A stretch of DNA of 64,000 nt from Prochlorococcus sp. AG-347-I19 (GTDB lineage: Bacteria; Cyanobacteriota; Cyanobacteriia; PCC-6307; Cyanobiaceae), in assembly GCA_003279105.1 (NCBI GenBank), contig QCBO01000006.1, forward strand, positions 17,971 through 81,970, in the 5' to 3' direction. The translations under genes and the position numbers were made by a program. Positions 1 through 11,975 of this stretch are shown piece by piece. Under the pieces are notes generated by a model that ran no database searches, was not told the DNA's origin, and worked only from the letters and a program-made list of their open reading frames with translations. Numbering within the stretch: the first letter of the stretch is position 1; each line of letters starts with the position of its first letter.

Positions 1-723
1 AGTAGATCTTAGGTCTGCCATAAAAGTGGCAACATTTTCAACGAACGAAGGTTCATTTCTCTTCCCTCTATAAGGGACAGGAGCTAAAAATGGTGAGTCA
101 GTTTCAATTAAATATTTATCATTTGGAACTATTTTGGCGCACTCATGAATTTCATGTGCTTTTGGGAAGGTGACTATACCACTAAAACTGATGTAAAATC
201 CAAGATTCAAGAATTGCTTCATTTCTTTTGGTGTTCCTGTCCAACAATGAAGTACACCATCAGGACATTTTCCTTTTCTAGAGAGATCACTACATATCTC
301 AATCATTTCATTTGCAGCATCTCTGCAATGGATAATTACTGGCAATTGAAGTTCATAAGCTAACTCCATTTGCGGAATAAGTGCTTCAATCTGCTGAGTT
401 TTATTTTCATTTTTAAAAAAATCCAAGCCTAATTCTCCAATCGCTACAACTCGTCTATCTTCTAGAGCTGATTTCCTTAGAAGAGATTTTGAACCTTGGT
501 TCCATTTTTTTGCTTCTAGCGGATGCAAACCAACTGAATAGTATATTTCATCAAATTCATGGGAAATTTTTTTCAACTTTGGAATTTCTGTTAATTCACA
601 ACAAGCATGAACTAATTTTTTTACCCCTCTTGAACGCAATCTTAAAACAACATCTTCAAGATCTCTCTCAAAATTTTCAAATATCAAATGACAGTGCGAG
701 TCTATGAGTTCTATATCGCTCAT
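1..723 (-). CDS. tatD: TatD family metal-dependent hydrolase/DNase (3' end outside window)
   Basis: The frame is open from ATG at 723 to the window edge, giving 241 codons; only the C-terminus is missing. Metal-ligand motifs of the TatD family are visible by translation: DSHCHL at residues 8-13, GELGLDFF in the middle, IIHCRDA, LHCWTG, and ETDSPFLAP near the cut end. Family members are cytoplasmic TIM-barrel hydrolases with 3'-5' exonuclease activity. It lies 17 bp downstream of rpsT on the same strand and is probably co-transcribed with it. Family assignment is firm; the natural substrate in this organism is unknown. Confidence 0.93.
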   Translation of the reverse strand, partial: MSDIELIDSHCHLIFENFERDLEDVVLRLRSRGVKKLVHACCELTEIPKLKKISHEFDEIYYSVGLHPLEAKKWNQGSKSLLRKSALEDRRVVAIGELGLDFFKNENKTQQIEALIPQMELAYELQLPVIIHCRDAANEMIEICSDLSRKGKCPDGVLHCWTGTPKEMKQFLNLGFYISFSGIVTFPKAHEIHECAKIVPNDKYLIETDSPFLAPVPYRGKRNEPSFVENVATFMADLRST

Positions 724-740
724 TATTATGATCTGTCTTT

Positions 741-1034
741 TTACTTAGTGGTAAGAGTAGTTTTTACAAAATTGTTGATTTTTGATTTTTTATTAGCACC
801 GTTATTCTTGTGAAGAACATTTTTTTTAACTGCTTTATCAATTAAGCTAAAAGCTTTATTAAGACTTGTTTTCACTAAATTTTTATTATCCTCATTCGGG
901 TCTTTTTTATATTTTGCGCAATTCTCTAAAGTTTTTTTGGTTAAAGTCCTAACAGTGGATTTATATGACTTATTTATTAAACGATTTCTTTCGGCAATTT
1001 GTATTCTCTTTTTCGCTGATTTGTTGTTGGCCAC
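741..1034 (-). CDS. rpsT: 30S ribosomal protein S20
   Basis: This 97-residue, lysine-rich protein has the S20 N-terminal pattern MANNKSAKKRIQIAERNR and a helical, basic body, and its length is normal for cyanobacterial S20. S20 binds 16S rRNA early in small-subunit assembly. The gene is transcribed away from hisD and leads into tatD. The 120 bp gap to hisD must contain both divergent promoters. Confidence 0.97.
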   Translation of the reverse strand: MANNKSAKKRIQIAERNRLINKSYKSTVRTLTKKTLENCAKYKKDPNEDNKNLVKTSLNKAFSLIDKAVKKNVLHKNNGANKKSKINNFVKTTLTTK

Positions 1035-1095
1035 AGAGGGTGCATAATTAGAAGATTTCCATCATAACAAATAAATCGTCTAGTAATCAATCATA

Positions 1096-1101
1096 TATAA
1101 T
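1096..1101 (+). promoter_or_regulatory. candidate -10 box for hisD
   Basis: A perfect TATAAT lies 53 bp before the hisD ATG in the short divergent rpsT-hisD spacer. No convincing -35 element is seen at the right distance. This is a motif match only, in AT-rich DNA where chance matches are common. Confidence 0.35.
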
Positions 1102-1154
1102 TTAGAAGATATTAAATTGGGTTTTGAGCCTTTCTATTTGAAAAAATTAAGCAA

Positions 1155-2441
1155 ATGAAGATCATAAATAATAAAAAAGAAGCTATTGAAGAATTAAAAA
1201 GGATTTCTAATCGAACTAATTCAGATAACAACAATAAGATAAACACATTAGTTGAAGAAATTCTTCAAGAGGTTAAAATTTCTGGAGATTTAGCAGTAGA
1301 AAAATATACAAAAAAATTTGATGGTTTCGACCCCGACCCTATGCAAGTGAGTGCGGATCAAATAAAAAATGCATGGGATGAAATTGATGATAATTTGAAG
1401 CACTCACTTGTGGTAGCTCATAAAAGAATTCAAAAATTCCATGAAAAAGAAATTCCTCAATCTTTCACTATAAAAGGTGAATATGGTGATACCGTCCAAA
1501 GAAGATGGAGACCAGTTAAAAAGGCAGGTATTTATATTCCTGGAGGTAGAGCGGCTTATCCAAGTACAGTATTGATGAATGCTATACCTGCAAAAGTAGC
1601 AGGAGTAGAAGAAGTTATAATGGTATCTCCTGGGAATCAAAAAGGGGAAATAAACAAAACAGTTTTAGCTGCAGCTTACTTATCAGGGATCAATAAAATA
1701 TATAGAATTGGAGGAGCTCAAGCAATTGGTGCTTTAGCATTTGGCACAAATCAAATCAATAAAGTTGATGTTATTTCAGGTCCAGGGAATATATATGTTA
1801 CAACTGCGAAAAAACTCATTTATGGCTCTACAGGGATTGATTCTTTAGCTGGTCCAAGTGAAATATTAATCATTGCAGATGAAACAGCTCAAACCACTCA
1901 TATAGCATCTGATCTACTAGCGCAAGCAGAACATGATCCTTTAGCTTCATCGATACTTCTAACTACATCAAAGAACCGAGCGAAAGAAGTTTTAGAAGAA
2001 CTTTATAAAAAAATAGATAATCATCCAAGAAAAGAAATTTGCATGGAATCAATAGAAAATTGGGGCTTAATTGTGATTTGTGAGAATTACGAATCATGCA
2101 TTGAACTAAGCAATAACTTTGCCCCTGAACACCTAGAAATTCTTACTGTAGATTCAAATAAAATTCTTGCAGGTATAGAGAATGCAGGAGCGGTATTTTT
2201 AGGAAAATGGACTCCAGAAGCTGTTGGAGATTATCTTGCCGGACCAAATCATACTTTACCCACGTCAGGGAATTCTAGATTTAGCGGTTCTTTGGGGGTT
2301 GAAACTTTTATGAAAAATACTTCAATAATAGAATTTAATGAAGAAAGTTTAAAAGTTAATAGCCTTGATATTATTAATCTTGCAAAAAGTGAAGGCTTAC
2401 ATAGCCACGCTAACTCTGTACAAATAAGATTTGAAGATTAG
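1155..2441 (+). CDS. hisD: histidinol dehydrogenase
   Basis: HisD catalyses the last two steps of histidine synthesis, the NAD-dependent oxidation of L-histidinol to L-histidine. The 428-residue length is typical. Zinc and active-site motifs are present: AQAEHDP in mid-protein, [11 protein letters not shown], and the C-terminal [13 protein letters not shown]. The [13 protein letters not shown] and SGPGNIYV segments are also characteristic. The start is an ATG after an AT-rich leader. The 3' end overlaps the convergent rpiA by 4 bp. It is not linked to other his genes here, as is usual in cyanobacteria. Confidence 0.97.
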   Translation: MKIINNKKEAIEELKRISNRTNSDNNNKINTLVEEILQEVKISGDLAVEKYTKKFDGFDPDPMQVSADQIKNAWDEIDDNLKHSLVVAHKRIQKFHEKEIPQSFTIKGEYGDTVQRRWRPVKKAGIYIPGGRAAYPSTVLMNAIPAKVAGVEEVIMVSPGNQKGEINKTVLAAAYLSGINKIYRIGGAQAIGALAFGTNQINKVDVISGPGNIYVTTAKKLIYGSTGIDSLAGPSEILIIADETAQTTHIASDLLAQAEHDPLASSILLTTSKNRAKEVLEELYKKIDNHPRKEICMESIENWGLIVICENYESCIELSNNFAPEHLEILTVDSNKILAGIENAGAVFLGKWTPEAVGDYLAGPNHTLPTSGNSRFSGSLGVETFMKNTSIIEFNEESLKVNSLDIINLAKSEGLHSHANSVQIRFED

Positions 2442-3151
2442 CTAACTCTTGAGGGTGAGTAAACCACTGGAAGGTCGTCCTCAATTTTACCAACTAATAC
2501 TTTGTCTGTAAGATCAACGAACAATCCATTTTCTAATACTCCTGGAATATTATTAATATTCATTTCAATGTCTTTTGGATTCTTAATGCCATCATTAAAT
2601 AATACATCAAGTATGAGGTTGCCTTGGTCAGTAACGACTGGGCCAGCTTTTTTAGTAGCCATTCTTAAAGAAGAATTACCATTCATTTCTGAAATAACTT
2701 CCTGAACTTGCTTCCAAGCATTTGGAAGAACTTCTACAGGTAAAGGGAAAGATTGATTTAAATTTTGTACCAATTTAGTTTCATCAACAACAATCAAAAA
2801 TTGATTAGCTTTAGATGCCACTAACTTTTCTCTAACATGACATGCTCCTCCTCCTTTTATTAACTGAAATCCTGGATCAACTTCATCTGCTCCATCAATA
2901 GCTAAATCAATTTCAGATAGAGAGGCTAAATCGATGAGCGGGATATCTAGTTCAAGCGCTAAAACTTCTGATTGAAAAGAAGTTGCAACACCTCTTATAT
3001 TTTGGAGTTTTCCAGAACGTATTTCATCCGAAAGGCTTTTTATCATTAACGCAGCTGTAGATCCAGACCCTAATCCAAGAATCATGTCACTTTTCACTTC
3101 CTTTATTGCTGCATCAGCAACAACTTGTTTCATTTGAGTTTGTGAATCCAA
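2438..3151 (-). CDS. rpiA: ribose-5-phosphate isomerase A
   Basis: RpiA interconverts ribose 5-phosphate and ribulose 5-phosphate in the Calvin cycle and pentose phosphate pathway. The 237-residue product shows the family motifs GLGSGSTAA near residue 26, the DGADEVDP loop carrying active-site acids, and [13 protein letters not shown] with the catalytic lysine region. The stop codon region overlaps the convergent hisD end by 4 bp. The gene sits 47 bp downstream of the HtrA-type protease gene on the same strand. Confidence 0.97.
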   Translation of the reverse strand: MDSQTQMKQVVADAAIKEVKSDMILGLGSGSTAALMIKSLSDEIRSGKLQNIRGVATSFQSEVLALELDIPLIDLASLSEIDLAIDGADEVDPGFQLIKGGGACHVREKLVASKANQFLIVVDETKLVQNLNQSFPLPVEVLPNAWKQVQEVISEMNGNSSLRMATKKAGPVVTDQGNLILDVLFNDGIKNPKDIEMNINNIPGVLENGLFVDLTDKVLVGKIEDDLPVVYSPSRVS

Positions 3152-3198
3152 AATCTTTTTCTCTGATTGTTATAGATTATTAAATTTCAATGGGTGAT

Positions 3199-4329
<1,131 letters not shown>

Positions 4330-4488
4330 TTAGTTAATAGTTTTTGGCTTTATTTGGTAAATCTAATTGAAGAAAAAGATTATTGTTGTTTTTTTGTTTA
4401 CATGCATAAAATACAAATTTTTAAATTTTTCTATAGAAAAAACTTATTTATGTGTGAAAATAAAATTTAAATAAATTTATCAATAAAT

Positions 4489-4956
4489 TTGAATCAAGAA
4501 AACAAAAATATACTAAAAGCTCTATTAGAAAAAGTTGCTAATGAACGGAATTTAGAAATCTACGATTTAAATATACAAACTAATCAAAGTCCAATAGTTA
4601 TTAAAATAACTATACGAAAAACTAATGGAGATGATATTTCCTTAGATGATTGTACGCTATTTAATACCCCAGCATCTGACGAAATAGAAAAATCAAATCT
4701 TTTAAATTGTTCATATGTGTTAGAAATTAGTAGTCAAGGGGTCAGTGATGAATTAACCTCAGAAAGAGACTTCAAAACTTTTAAGGGTTTTCCAGTTAAT
4801 GTTGAGTTAAACCAAAAGAATTCAAAAATAAAATTCCTTAATGGTTTACTTTATGAAAAGTCTAATGATTATTTAGCCATTAACATTAGAGGTAAGATAA
4901 AGAAAATCCCTTTAGATGAAGTATTAAAAATTAGTCTTTGTACCTTAAAAGATTAA
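4489..4956 (+). CDS. rimP: ribosome maturation factor RimP
   Basis: The product is 155 residues and is first in the rimP-nusA-ylxR-infB operon, the classic position of RimP (30S subunit assembly). Sequence hallmarks are the [15 protein letters not shown] segment and [20 protein letters not shown], matching the family's YxLEvSSPGldrpL pattern with a divergent PG. The start is TTG at 4489; no ATG precedes the conserved region in this frame, so the non-ATG start is likely real. The gap to nusA is 36 bp. Confidence 0.92.
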   Translation: MNQENKNILKALLEKVANERNLEIYDLNIQTNQSPIVIKITIRKTNGDDISLDDCTLFNTPASDEIEKSNLLNCSYVLEISSQGVSDELTSERDFKTFKGFPVNVELNQKNSKIKFLNGLLYEKSNDYLAINIRGKIKKIPLDEVLKISLCTLKD

Positions 4957-4992
4957 TCATTATTCACCCATTATTCAATTTTCCCATCATAG

Positions 4993-6396
4993 ATGGCATT
5001 AGTTATTCTCCCAGGTTTAAACAATCTTATTGAAGATATTAGTGAGGAAAAAAAGTTACCTCCTAACATCGTTGAAGCAGCCTTGCGCGAAGCTTTATTA
5101 AAGGGATACGAAAAATATAGAAGAACTTTTTACATTGGGGTTAACGAAGATCCATTTGATGAAGAATACTTTAATAATTTTGATGTTGGACTAGATCTAG
5201 ATGAAGAAGGTTATAGGATCTTATCAAGTAAAATAATTGTAGAAGAAGTTGAAAGCGAAGATCATCAAATATCTTTAGTAGAAGTTAAACAAGTAGCTGA
5301 TGATGCTCAAGTAGGTGACACGGTTGTTTTAGACGTTACTCCAGAAAAGGAAGATTTTGGACGAATGGCTGCTTCCACAACAAAGCAAGTTTTAGCCCAA
5401 AAATTAAGAGATCAACAAAGAAAAATGATCCAAGAAGAATTTGCAGATTTGGAAGATCCTGTTTTAACTGCAAGAGTTATAAGGTTTGAAAGACAATCAG
5501 TAATAATGGGAGTTAGTTCGGGTATTGGTAGACCTGAAGTAGAGGCCGAACTTCCTAAAAGAGATCAATTGCCAAATGACAATTATAGAGCAAATGCAAC
5601 TTTCAAAGTATTCTTGAAAGAAGTAAGTGAGATAGCCAGAAAAGGACCACAACTTTTTGTAAGCAGAGCAAATGCTGGATTAGTCGTTTATTTATTTGAA
5701 AATGAAGTACCGGAAATTCAAGAAGGCACAGTAAAAATTGTTGCTGTTTCAAGAGAAGCGAATCCTCCCTCAAGAGCTGTTGGGCCAAGGACAAAAGTAG
5801 CTGTTGATAGCGTTGAACAAGAAGTTGACCCTGTAGGTGCTTGTATTGGAGCGAGAGGGGCAAGAATCCAACAAGTTGTAAATGAATTAAGAGGAGAAAA
5901 AATTGATGTTATTAAATGGTCATCTGACCCAATTCAATATATTTTAAATTCCTTAAGTCCTGCGAAAGTCGATCTCGTGAGACTTGTAGATCCAGAAGGT
6001 CAACACGCGCATGTATTAGTTCCTCCCGATCAATTAAGTCTCGCAATAGGTAGAGAAGGACAAAATGTAAGACTCGCAGCAAGATTAACTGGTTGGAAGA
6101 TTGATGTTAAAAACTCACATGAATACGATCAGGAAGCAGAAGATGCCGCGGTCTCTGAATTAATCATTCAAAGGGAAGATGAAGAGAATCTTCAGCGAGA
6201 AGCTGAGCTTAGATTAGAAGCAGAGCAAGCTGAGCGTGCTGCGGAAGATGCGAGATTAAGAGAGCTTTATCCCCTTCCTGAAGATGATGATGAATATGGA
6301 CAAGAATTATATGAAGAAGAGCACTTTTCAGATAGTGATCAATTAGAGACTGTTCAAGATGGTGAAATTTCCACCAAAGAGGAGAGAAAACGGTGA
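4993..6396 (+). CDS. nusA: transcription termination/antitermination factor NusA
   Basis: NusA binds RNA polymerase and controls pausing, termination and antitermination. The 467 residues show the N-terminal polymerase-binding domain, an S1 domain from about residue 150, and KH domains with GARGARIQ near 283 and [13 protein letters not shown] near 352. The C-terminus is a strongly acidic, Glu-rich tail instead of the acidic repeats of E. coli NusA, as in other cyanobacteria. The stop overlaps the GTG start of the next gene by 4 bp (GTGA), suggesting translational coupling. Confidence 0.97.
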   Translation: MALVILPGLNNLIEDISEEKKLPPNIVEAALREALLKGYEKYRRTFYIGVNEDPFDEEYFNNFDVGLDLDEEGYRILSSKIIVEEVESEDHQISLVEVKQVADDAQVGDTVVLDVTPEKEDFGRMAASTTKQVLAQKLRDQQRKMIQEEFADLEDPVLTARVIRFERQSVIMGVSSGIGRPEVEAELPKRDQLPNDNYRANATFKVFLKEVSEIARKGPQLFVSRANAGLVVYLFENEVPEIQEGTVKIVAVSREANPPSRAVGPRTKVAVDSVEQEVDPVGACIGARGARIQQVVNELRGEKIDVIKWSSDPIQYILNSLSPAKVDLVRLVDPEGQHAHVLVPPDQLSLAIGREGQNVRLAARLTGWKIDVKNSHEYDQEAEDAAVSELIIQREDEENLQREAELRLEAEQAERAAEDARLRELYPLPEDDDEYGQELYEEEHFSDSDQLETVQDGEISTKEERKR

Positions 6397-6674
6397 TACG
6401 ACAAACCCCTGTTTTGCGTATATGCATTTCATGTAGAAAAACATATGACAGGAAAAATCTTATAAAGATTACTAAAGATCATAAGGAAGGTATTATGTTT
6501 CAAAAGGGTATGGGGCGATCAGCCTACATTTGCAAGTCAAAAAATTGTTACTCAGATTCTAAGATCAAAAAAAAGCTTCAAAAAGCTTTAAAAACATCTT
6601 TAGAATCCAATTTTATTGATATTTTTGAAAAAGAAATCACAAGCTACAATGACTATCCCATTAAGGGAATATAA
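6393..6674 (+). CDS. YlxR family (DUF448) RNA-binding protein
   Basis: This 93-residue basic protein lies between nusA and infB, where YlxR is found in most bacteria. The signature RICISCRK at residues 10-17 matches the family's R-x-C-x-x-C-R-K, and GRSAYICKSKNCY is the second conserved block. Family members have an RNA-binding-type fold and have been proposed to act as regulators; the exact role in cyanobacteria is not settled. The start is GTG, overlapping the nusA stop by 4 bp. Confidence 0.92.
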   Translation: MIRQTPVLRICISCRKTYDRKNLIKITKDHKEGIMFQKGMGRSAYICKSKNCYSDSKIKKKLQKALKTSLESNFIDIFEKEITSYNDYPIKGI

Positions 6675-6722
6675 TTAAATTAAATCCTCTTTAATTTCCA
6701 AAAAGAGTACAAATCAGATTAA

Positions 6723-9700
6723 ATGACTATCAGCGATAAAATCAGAATTTATGAACTTTCCAGAGACTTAAATCTGGAAAATAAAGATATATTGGATGCT
6801 GCTCAAAAACTTTCAATTTCAGTAAAAAGCCATAGCAGTTCAATTAGTGTAGAAGAAGCAAAAAAAATAAAAAATCTTATTAATAAAAAAAATTCAGATA
6901 AAAAAATTCTTTCTATCAAGAAACCTTTAACTAAAAAAGATAATTACAAACAAAATAAAGAAAATGAATCTCCTGTTATCTCTTCAATAAATGGGAAACC
7001 TCCTAAAGATAATTCAAACAAAAAGCCATTGTTGATGAAACCTCTTAATAAACCTGATACTCAAAAAATAACTTCAAATAAACCTGTAAATCTTAATAAA
7101 CCCACTATTGCCAACAGTTCACAATCTCAAGCAAATCTTACAAATCATAATATAGATGTTAAAACTTCACAAAATCTCAAAAATGATAAAAAAACTTTCC
7201 GCAATAACACAACCCCACCTATTAAAAGTCCGTCTAAACCTCCTATTCAACTAATTGCTAAACCTAAAAATAACAATGTTGAACCTAATATATCTTCCCA
7301 AAACCTCTCTAGTAAAGGGGAGGGGAGAAAAATATCAAACACACCTGACCAAAATACGAACAAATCTAAAACTAAAAATATTAATAATATAATCCCCCCA
7401 CCTGAGCTCGTTGGTGCTCCAATAAGAAGAGAAAGAACCAATCAGCAAAATAATAAGCATAATATTTCTTCTAAACAAACTCTCCCCAACAGATCTGGTA
7501 CGCCTAATAGACCTGGAATGCCCAATAGGCCAGGGTTAAGAAACAAACCATCAGATCAAGGCAGACCTGGATCTTTCAATAAACAAGCAAATACAAGTAG
7601 GTACGGTACTTCCAACAGACCTGGAATGCCTAATAGGCCAGGGTCTAAATTCAATGGTCAAAAGACATCTGGGATTAGAAAGCCAGTATCACCTAATGAA
7701 CTCTTACAACTTCAAAAAAGTAACAAATCTGATAGTGACAAACAAGTTAAAAAGAATAACGAAGAACATAAGATTGAGACAACGAAACAGAAAGTAAAAT
7801 CTCCAAATACTCGTCCAAATACTCCCCCTAATTCAAAAAAACCACCCCATAGAACATTTTCAAATAATTCTAAAAAAACTGGAAAGACAGACTGGGACGA
7901 TAGCGCAAAACTTGAAGCATTAAGAAGCAAAAATCCCCAAAAACAAAGACAGAAAGTTCATATAATTGGCGAGAATGATGATTCATTAACATCTGAAACT
8001 AGTGGATATTCAGGCGAAAAAATTTCAATTTTATCAGCTAGTTTGGCGCGTCCAAAAAAAGAAAAGTCTGATGAATCCAAATCTCAAAAAAATATAAAAC
8101 AATTTAAAAAGAAGAAAAAAGAGACTACTAGGCAAAGACAGAAAAGAAGAGCTATGGAGTTAAAGGCTGCCAAAGAAGCCAAGCAAGTAAGACCTGAAAT
8201 GATAATCGTGCCCGAAGATAATTTAACAGTTCAACAATTAGCTGATAAATTAAGTCTTGAAAGTTCCGAAATAATCAAATCTCTTTTTTTTAAAGGAATA
8301 ACTGCAACTGTTACTCAATCACTTGACTTGGCAACTATTGAAACAGTAGCAGAAGAATTTGGCGTACCTGTTTTGCAAGATGATATCCAAGAAGCTGCTG
8401 AGAAAACAGTTGATATGATTGAATCTGAAGATATTGATAAGTTAATAAGAAGACCACCTGTCATTACTGTGATGGGTCATGTAGATCATGGGAAAACAAG
8501 TCTTTTAGACTCTATCAGAGAATCAAGAGTAGCTTCGGGGGAAGCAGGGGGCATCACTCAACATATAGGAGCTTATCAAGTTGAATTTGAACATGAATCT
8601 CAAAAGAGAAAGTTAACCTTTCTTGATACCCCTGGTCATGAAGCCTTTACTGCAATGAGAGCAAGGGGTACAAAGGTTACAGATGTAGCAGTTCTTGTAG
8701 TTGCAGCAGATGATGGTTGCAGACCTCAAACACTAGAAGCTATAAGTCATGCGAGAGCCGCAAAAGTACCAATTGTTGTTGCAATAAACAAGATTGACAA
8801 AGAAGGGGCATCTCCAGACAAAGTAAAGCAGGAACTATCAGAAAAAGATTTAATTGCTGAAGATTGGGGAGGAGATACAGTGATGGTTCCAGTAAGTGCT
8901 ATCAAAAAGCAAAATATTGATAAATTACTTGAAATGATTTTATTAGTTTCAGAGGTAGAAGATCTACAAGCTAACCCTGATAGATTTGCAAAAGGTACTG
9001 TTATTGAAGCCCACCTAGACAAAGCCAAAGGGCCTGTGGCTACTTTGTTAGTACAGAATGGGACCTTGAAATCTGGAGACGTTTTAGCTGCAGGTTCAGT
9101 CCTTGGAAAAATTAGAGCAATGGTTGATGAACATGGTAATAGAATCAAAGAAGCAGGACCATCATTCCCAGTGGAAGCGCTAGGGTTCAGTGAAGTACCC
9201 ACTGCAGGAGATGAATTTGAAGTCTACTCTGATGAAAAAGCTGCTCGAGCCATTGTGGGAGAAAGGGCAACAGATGCTAGAGCCACAAAATTAGCTCAGC
9301 AAATGGCCTCAAGAAGAGTCAGCTTATCATCATTATCAACTCAAGCAAATGATGGAGAACTAAAGGAGTTAAACTTAATTCTCAAAGCTGATGTTCAAGG
9401 TAGTGTTGAAGCGATATTAGGATCACTAGAACAATTGCCAAAAAATGAAGTTCAAGTCAGAGTTCTACTTTCTGCCCCTGGAGAAATAACTGAGACAGAT
9501 ATTGATCTCGCTGCTGCATCAGGGTCAGTAATCGTTGGGTTTAACACCTCATTGGCTTCTGGTGCGAAGAGAGCAGCTGATGCTAATGACGTTGACATAA
9601 GAGAATATGAAGTAATCTATAAACTCTTAGAAGATATTCAGTTGGCCATGGAAGGGCTACTTGAACCCGATCTTGTCGAAGAATCATTAGGGCAAGCTGA

Positions 9701-9977
9701 AGTTAGAGCAACTTTCGCAGTCGGTAAAGGTGCTATTGCGGGCTGTTATATACAAACTGGCAAATTACAAAGGAATTGTTCGCTGAGAGTTATTAGATCA
9801 GAGAAAGTAATATTTGAGGGTAATTTAGACTCTCTAAAAAGAGCTAAAGATGATGTAAAAGAAGTAAATACGGGTTTTGAATGTGGAGTTGGCTGCGATA
9901 AATTCTCTTCATGGATTGAAGGAGATGTAATCGAAGCATTCAAATTTGTCACCAAAAAGAGGACCTTATCACAATAA
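6723..9977 (+). CDS. infB: translation initiation factor IF-2
   Basis: IF-2 is the GTPase that places fMet-tRNA on the 30S subunit and promotes subunit joining. The protein has 1084 residues. An Asn/Lys/Pro-rich, low-complexity N-terminal half covers roughly residues 60-480. The G domain carries GHVDHGKTS near 586, DTPGHEAF near 635 and NKID near 689, followed by beta-barrel domains. The N-terminal region includes a duplicated RPGMPNRPG motif. The gene closes the rimP-nusA-ylxR-infB operon. The ATG start is followed by the typical IF-2 N-terminal fold ([18 protein letters not shown]). Confidence 0.98.
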   Translation: MTISDKIRIYELSRDLNLENKDILDAAQKLSISVKSHSSSISVEEAKKIKNLINKKNSDKKILSIKKPLTKKDNYKQNKENESPVISSINGKPPKDNSNKKPLLMKPLNKPDTQKITSNKPVNLNKPTIANSSQSQANLTNHNIDVKTSQNLKNDKKTFRNNTTPPIKSPSKPPIQLIAKPKNNNVEPNISSQNLSSKGEGRKISNTPDQNTNKSKTKNINNIIPPPELVGAPIRRERTNQQNNKHNISSKQTLPNRSGTPNRPGMPNRPGLRNKPSDQGRPGSFNKQANTSRYGTSNRPGMPNRPGSKFNGQKTSGIRKPVSPNELLQLQKSNKSDSDKQVKKNNEEHKIETTKQKVKSPNTRPNTPPNSKKPPHRTFSNNSKKTGKTDWDDSAKLEALRSKNPQKQRQKVHIIGENDDSLTSETSGYSGEKISILSASLARPKKEKSDESKSQKNIKQFKKKKKETTRQRQKRRAMELKAAKEAKQVRPEMIIVPEDNLTVQQLADKLSLESSEIIKSLFFKGITATVTQSLDLATIETVAEEFGVPVLQDDIQEAAEKTVDMIESEDIDKLIRRPPVITVMGHVDHGKTSLLDSIRESRVASGEAGGITQHIGAYQVEFEHESQKRKLTFLDTPGHEAFTAMRARGTKVTDVAVLVVAADDGCRPQTLEAISHARAAKVPIVVAINKIDKEGASPDKVKQELSEKDLIAEDWGGDTVMVPVSAIKKQNIDKLLEMILLVSEVEDLQANPDRFAKGTVIEAHLDKAKGPVATLLVQNGTLKSGDVLAAGSVLGKIRAMVDEHGNRIKEAGPSFPVEALGFSEVPTAGDEFEVYSDEKAARAIVGERATDARATKLAQQMASRRVSLSSLSTQANDGELKELNLILKADVQGSVEAILGSLEQLPKNEVQVRVLLSAPGEITETDIDLAAASGSVIVGFNTSLASGAKRAADANDVDIREYEVIYKLLEDIQLAMEGLLEPDLVEESLGQAEVRATFAVGKGAIAGCYIQTGKLQRNCSLRVIRSEKVIFEGNLDSLKRAKDDVKEVNTGFECGVGCDKFSSWIEGDVIEAFKFVTKKRTLSQ
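7509..7643 (+). repeat. duplicated 27-bp segment within infB
   Basis: A 27-bp segment at 7509-7535 recurs at 7617-7643 with one substitution, exactly 108 bp (36 codons) apart and in frame, each encoding [10 protein letters not shown] degenerate relative precedes the first copy. It lies in the disordered N-terminal region of IF-2, where length variation between strains is expected. Confidence 0.85.
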
Positions 9978-9990
9978 TTTAACATCTAGC

Positions 9991-10230
9991 TTATAAATCT
10001 TTATTTCTGTCAAAAAATAATAAAGTTGGAAATATTACACAAGCACCCAACTGTATGAAAAGGTTATTTTGCTGTAATTCATTTCCGCTTGCAATTCTAG
10101 AAAGCATTATTATAAGTCCCAAAAATGCAGAACCGCTAAAAGCTATCCACAATATTCTTCTCAATCCCTTGAAAGGAGCTTGGGATTCCTTTAATAATTT
10201 CTTTTTCAATTCAGGATCTATTTTTGACAT
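9991..10230 (-). CDS. DUF3493 family small membrane protein
   Basis: The product is 79 residues with two hydrophobic segments (about residues 25-45 and 55-70) and the N-terminal pattern KIDPELKKKLLKESQAPFKGLRR typical of DUF3493 (given here only as part of the description). Related plant proteins include LPA3, implicated in photosystem II assembly, so a thylakoid role is plausible but inferred. The frame extends to a TTG at 10242, but the ATG at 10230 is preceded by a GAAAG-type ribosome site and is preferred. Confidence 0.8.
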   Translation of the reverse strand: MSKIDPELKKKLLKESQAPFKGLRRILWIAFSGSAFLGLIIMLSRIASGNELQQNNLFIQLGACVIFPTLLFFDRNKDL

Positions 10231-10284
10231 AAATTCTTTCAATTATAAAATTAATTCTATATAAAAAATTCAATATTTAATTTG

Positions 10285-10356
10285 GCCGGTATAGCTCAGA
10301 GGTAGAGCAACTGTCTCGTAAACAGTAGGTCATTGGTTCAATTCCAATTATCGGCA
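10285..10356 (+). tRNA. tRNA-Thr (anticodon CGU)
   Basis: This is a 72-nt cloverleaf. The acceptor GCCGGTA pairs with TATCGGC, with one G-T wobble. The anticodon stem ACTGT/ACAGT encloses the loop CTCGTAA, giving anticodon CGT for codon ACG. The T-arm GGTTCAATTCC is canonical and CCA is not encoded. The glycosyltransferase gene begins only 24 bp downstream on the same strand with no visible terminator. Confidence 0.96.
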
Positions 10357-10380
10357 CTTACAAAGCAAATTAAAATTAAA

Positions 10381-11934
10381 ATGATTAATAAAATTTTAAA
10401 ATTTAGATATCTTTTAAAATTATTTGTTTTTATTCCTCTTATATTTTATTTTGGCAAAAGAAGTTATATTGCTTTTGATGAAGGTTTTTATGCACTTCAA
10501 GCTAGATGGATATTAGAAAAAGGTAACTGGACAATTCCACTTTGGTGGGATGAATATGTTTTAGATAGAACAATAGGATTACAGTTTTTAATAGCAAAGT
10601 CACAAGACTTATTTGGAAGAAATAATTTTTCTGCATATCTACCAACAACAGTGGCTTCAATATTGATGTTATTTACAACATATAAATTACATGAAGAATT
10701 ATTTAATAATAAACATGCAATTATATCTCCACTAATACTTGCTAGTACATATCTATGGTTTGACTACTCACACTTAGGCACTCAAGATATTATTTATTCA
10801 TGTTTAGTAACTATTGGAGTATTAGCTTTAGTCAAAATAAAAAATAAAAATAACAAACTCTATATTCTGCTTTTTGGAATTTGGATTGGTTTAGCTTTTA
10901 TGATGAAAACTTTTTTAGTTTTTGTACCTTTATTATCACTCCTACCATATATTTTTTTAAAAAAAGATTTTTTATTCATCAAATTCTTTTGGTTAGGACT
11001 ACTGGTTGGATTTATTCCTTTTTTATTCTGGATGTTTTCTATAAACCCTTATTTAGACAAAAATATTATTTTTTACTTAGTTGAAAAGTTTAATTTTCTA
11101 TCAAGTAAAAATACTTTTACAAATCCTTTCTATTATTATTTCTGGAATGTACCGGTCACATATCTGCCATGGAGTATTTTCGCAATTATTGGAACGGTTT
11201 ACAATCTCTCTCAAAGTAAAGACATTAAATCTATACTTACTTTTTTCCCACTAATTTTAATAGTAATCCTTAGCATTTTCTCTACAAAAACACCCTACTA
11301 TACCCTCCAAATCTCATCTATTCTTTCATTAAATTCTTATGTAGGAATAAAATATTTATTCAATTCTTATAGATATAAGAGATTTTTTATATTTATGACT
11401 TCAAAATTAATTCCATTATTTATATTTGCTCTCACTTTCACATATTATTTTTTCTTTAAAGATTTAATTAACTTTAATACAAAGGAAAATACACTTATAG
11501 TTATTGGTTTATTATCTTTCGGCTTATCTTGGTCATTAATAAAACATAAAAATTCATTCAAAGAAATTTTAATAACTCTCATAATTGGGCCTTACCTATT
11601 CACTTCATTTATTTTGCAATCAGGTTTATTCACTGACAGATCTAGAGAACTAAGAGAAAAAATGGAATATGTTTCATCCCTTGATTTAGTAAAAAATCAA
11701 ACGATCATGGTTGACAAAAAAGGAATCAACAATTCTCGATCGCAATCAAAAATCATTAGGATTTCTCTATCAACTCCTAAATTAGGTGAGGGATTAGAAA
11801 GTATTAATCAGTTAAAAGAATCTGAATTAGCATGGTCAACTGACCTTAAAACAATAAAAAATAATGATGATTCTTATGAAGTGGTATACGAAAATGATGT
11901 TCTAAATCCATGGAAATTAATATTAAAAAAGTAA
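10381..11934 (+). CDS. GT39/ArnT-like membrane glycosyltransferase
   Basis: This 517-residue polytopic membrane protein has about ten hydrophobic segments and an N-terminal DEGFYALQARWILEKGNW motif, the lumenal acidic loop typical of the PMT/ArnT (GT39, GT-C fold) family. These enzymes use lipid-linked sugars to modify lipids or proteins on the outer face of the membrane. The frame runs back into tRNA-Thr, so the ATG at 10381 is taken as the start. Codon use is extremely AT-rich. Together with the next gene it suggests an envelope-polysaccharide function; the acceptor is unknown. Confidence 0.8.
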   Translation: MINKILKFRYLLKLFVFIPLIFYFGKRSYIAFDEGFYALQARWILEKGNWTIPLWWDEYVLDRTIGLQFLIAKSQDLFGRNNFSAYLPTTVASILMLFTTYKLHEELFNNKHAIISPLILASTYLWFDYSHLGTQDIIYSCLVTIGVLALVKIKNKNNKLYILLFGIWIGLAFMMKTFLVFVPLLSLLPYIFLKKDFLFIKFFWLGLLVGFIPFLFWMFSINPYLDKNIIFYLVEKFNFLSSKNTFTNPFYYYFWNVPVTYLPWSIFAIIGTVYNLSQSKDIKSILTFFPLILIVILSIFSTKTPYYTLQISSILSLNSYVGIKYLFNSYRYKRFFIFMTSKLIPLFIFALTFTYYFFFKDLINFNTKENTLIVIGLLSFGLSWSLIKHKNSFKEILITLIIGPYLFTSFILQSGLFTDRSRELREKMEYVSSLDLVKNQTIMVDKKGINNSRSQSKIIRISLSTPKLGEGLESINQLKESELAWSTDLKTIKNNDDSYEVVYENDVLNPWKLILKK

Positions 11935-11944
11935 ATAATCCATA

Positions 11945-11950
11945 TATAAT
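11945..11950 (+). promoter_or_regulatory. candidate -10 box for the GT2 gene at 11976
   Basis: A perfect TATAAT within ATATATAAT lies in the 41 bp gap after the GT39 gene and 25 bp before the next ATG, implying a short leader. No clear -35 element is seen. The support is a motif match only. Confidence 0.3.
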
Positions 11951-11975
11951 AAGATGTTGTTTGTAATCTTTAATA

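Noticed and set aside
8747..9202. 151-codon minus-strand frame inside infB
   Set aside because: It lies wholly within the conserved G domain and following region of IF-2 on the opposite strand, has no ribosome site or family resemblance and is a shadow of biased codon use.
10285..10356. tRNA-Thr as an attachment site for a genomic island
   Set aside because: No second copy of the tRNA 3' end was seen in the window and no integrase is nearby, so only a weaker statement about a tRNA-linked gene pair is made.
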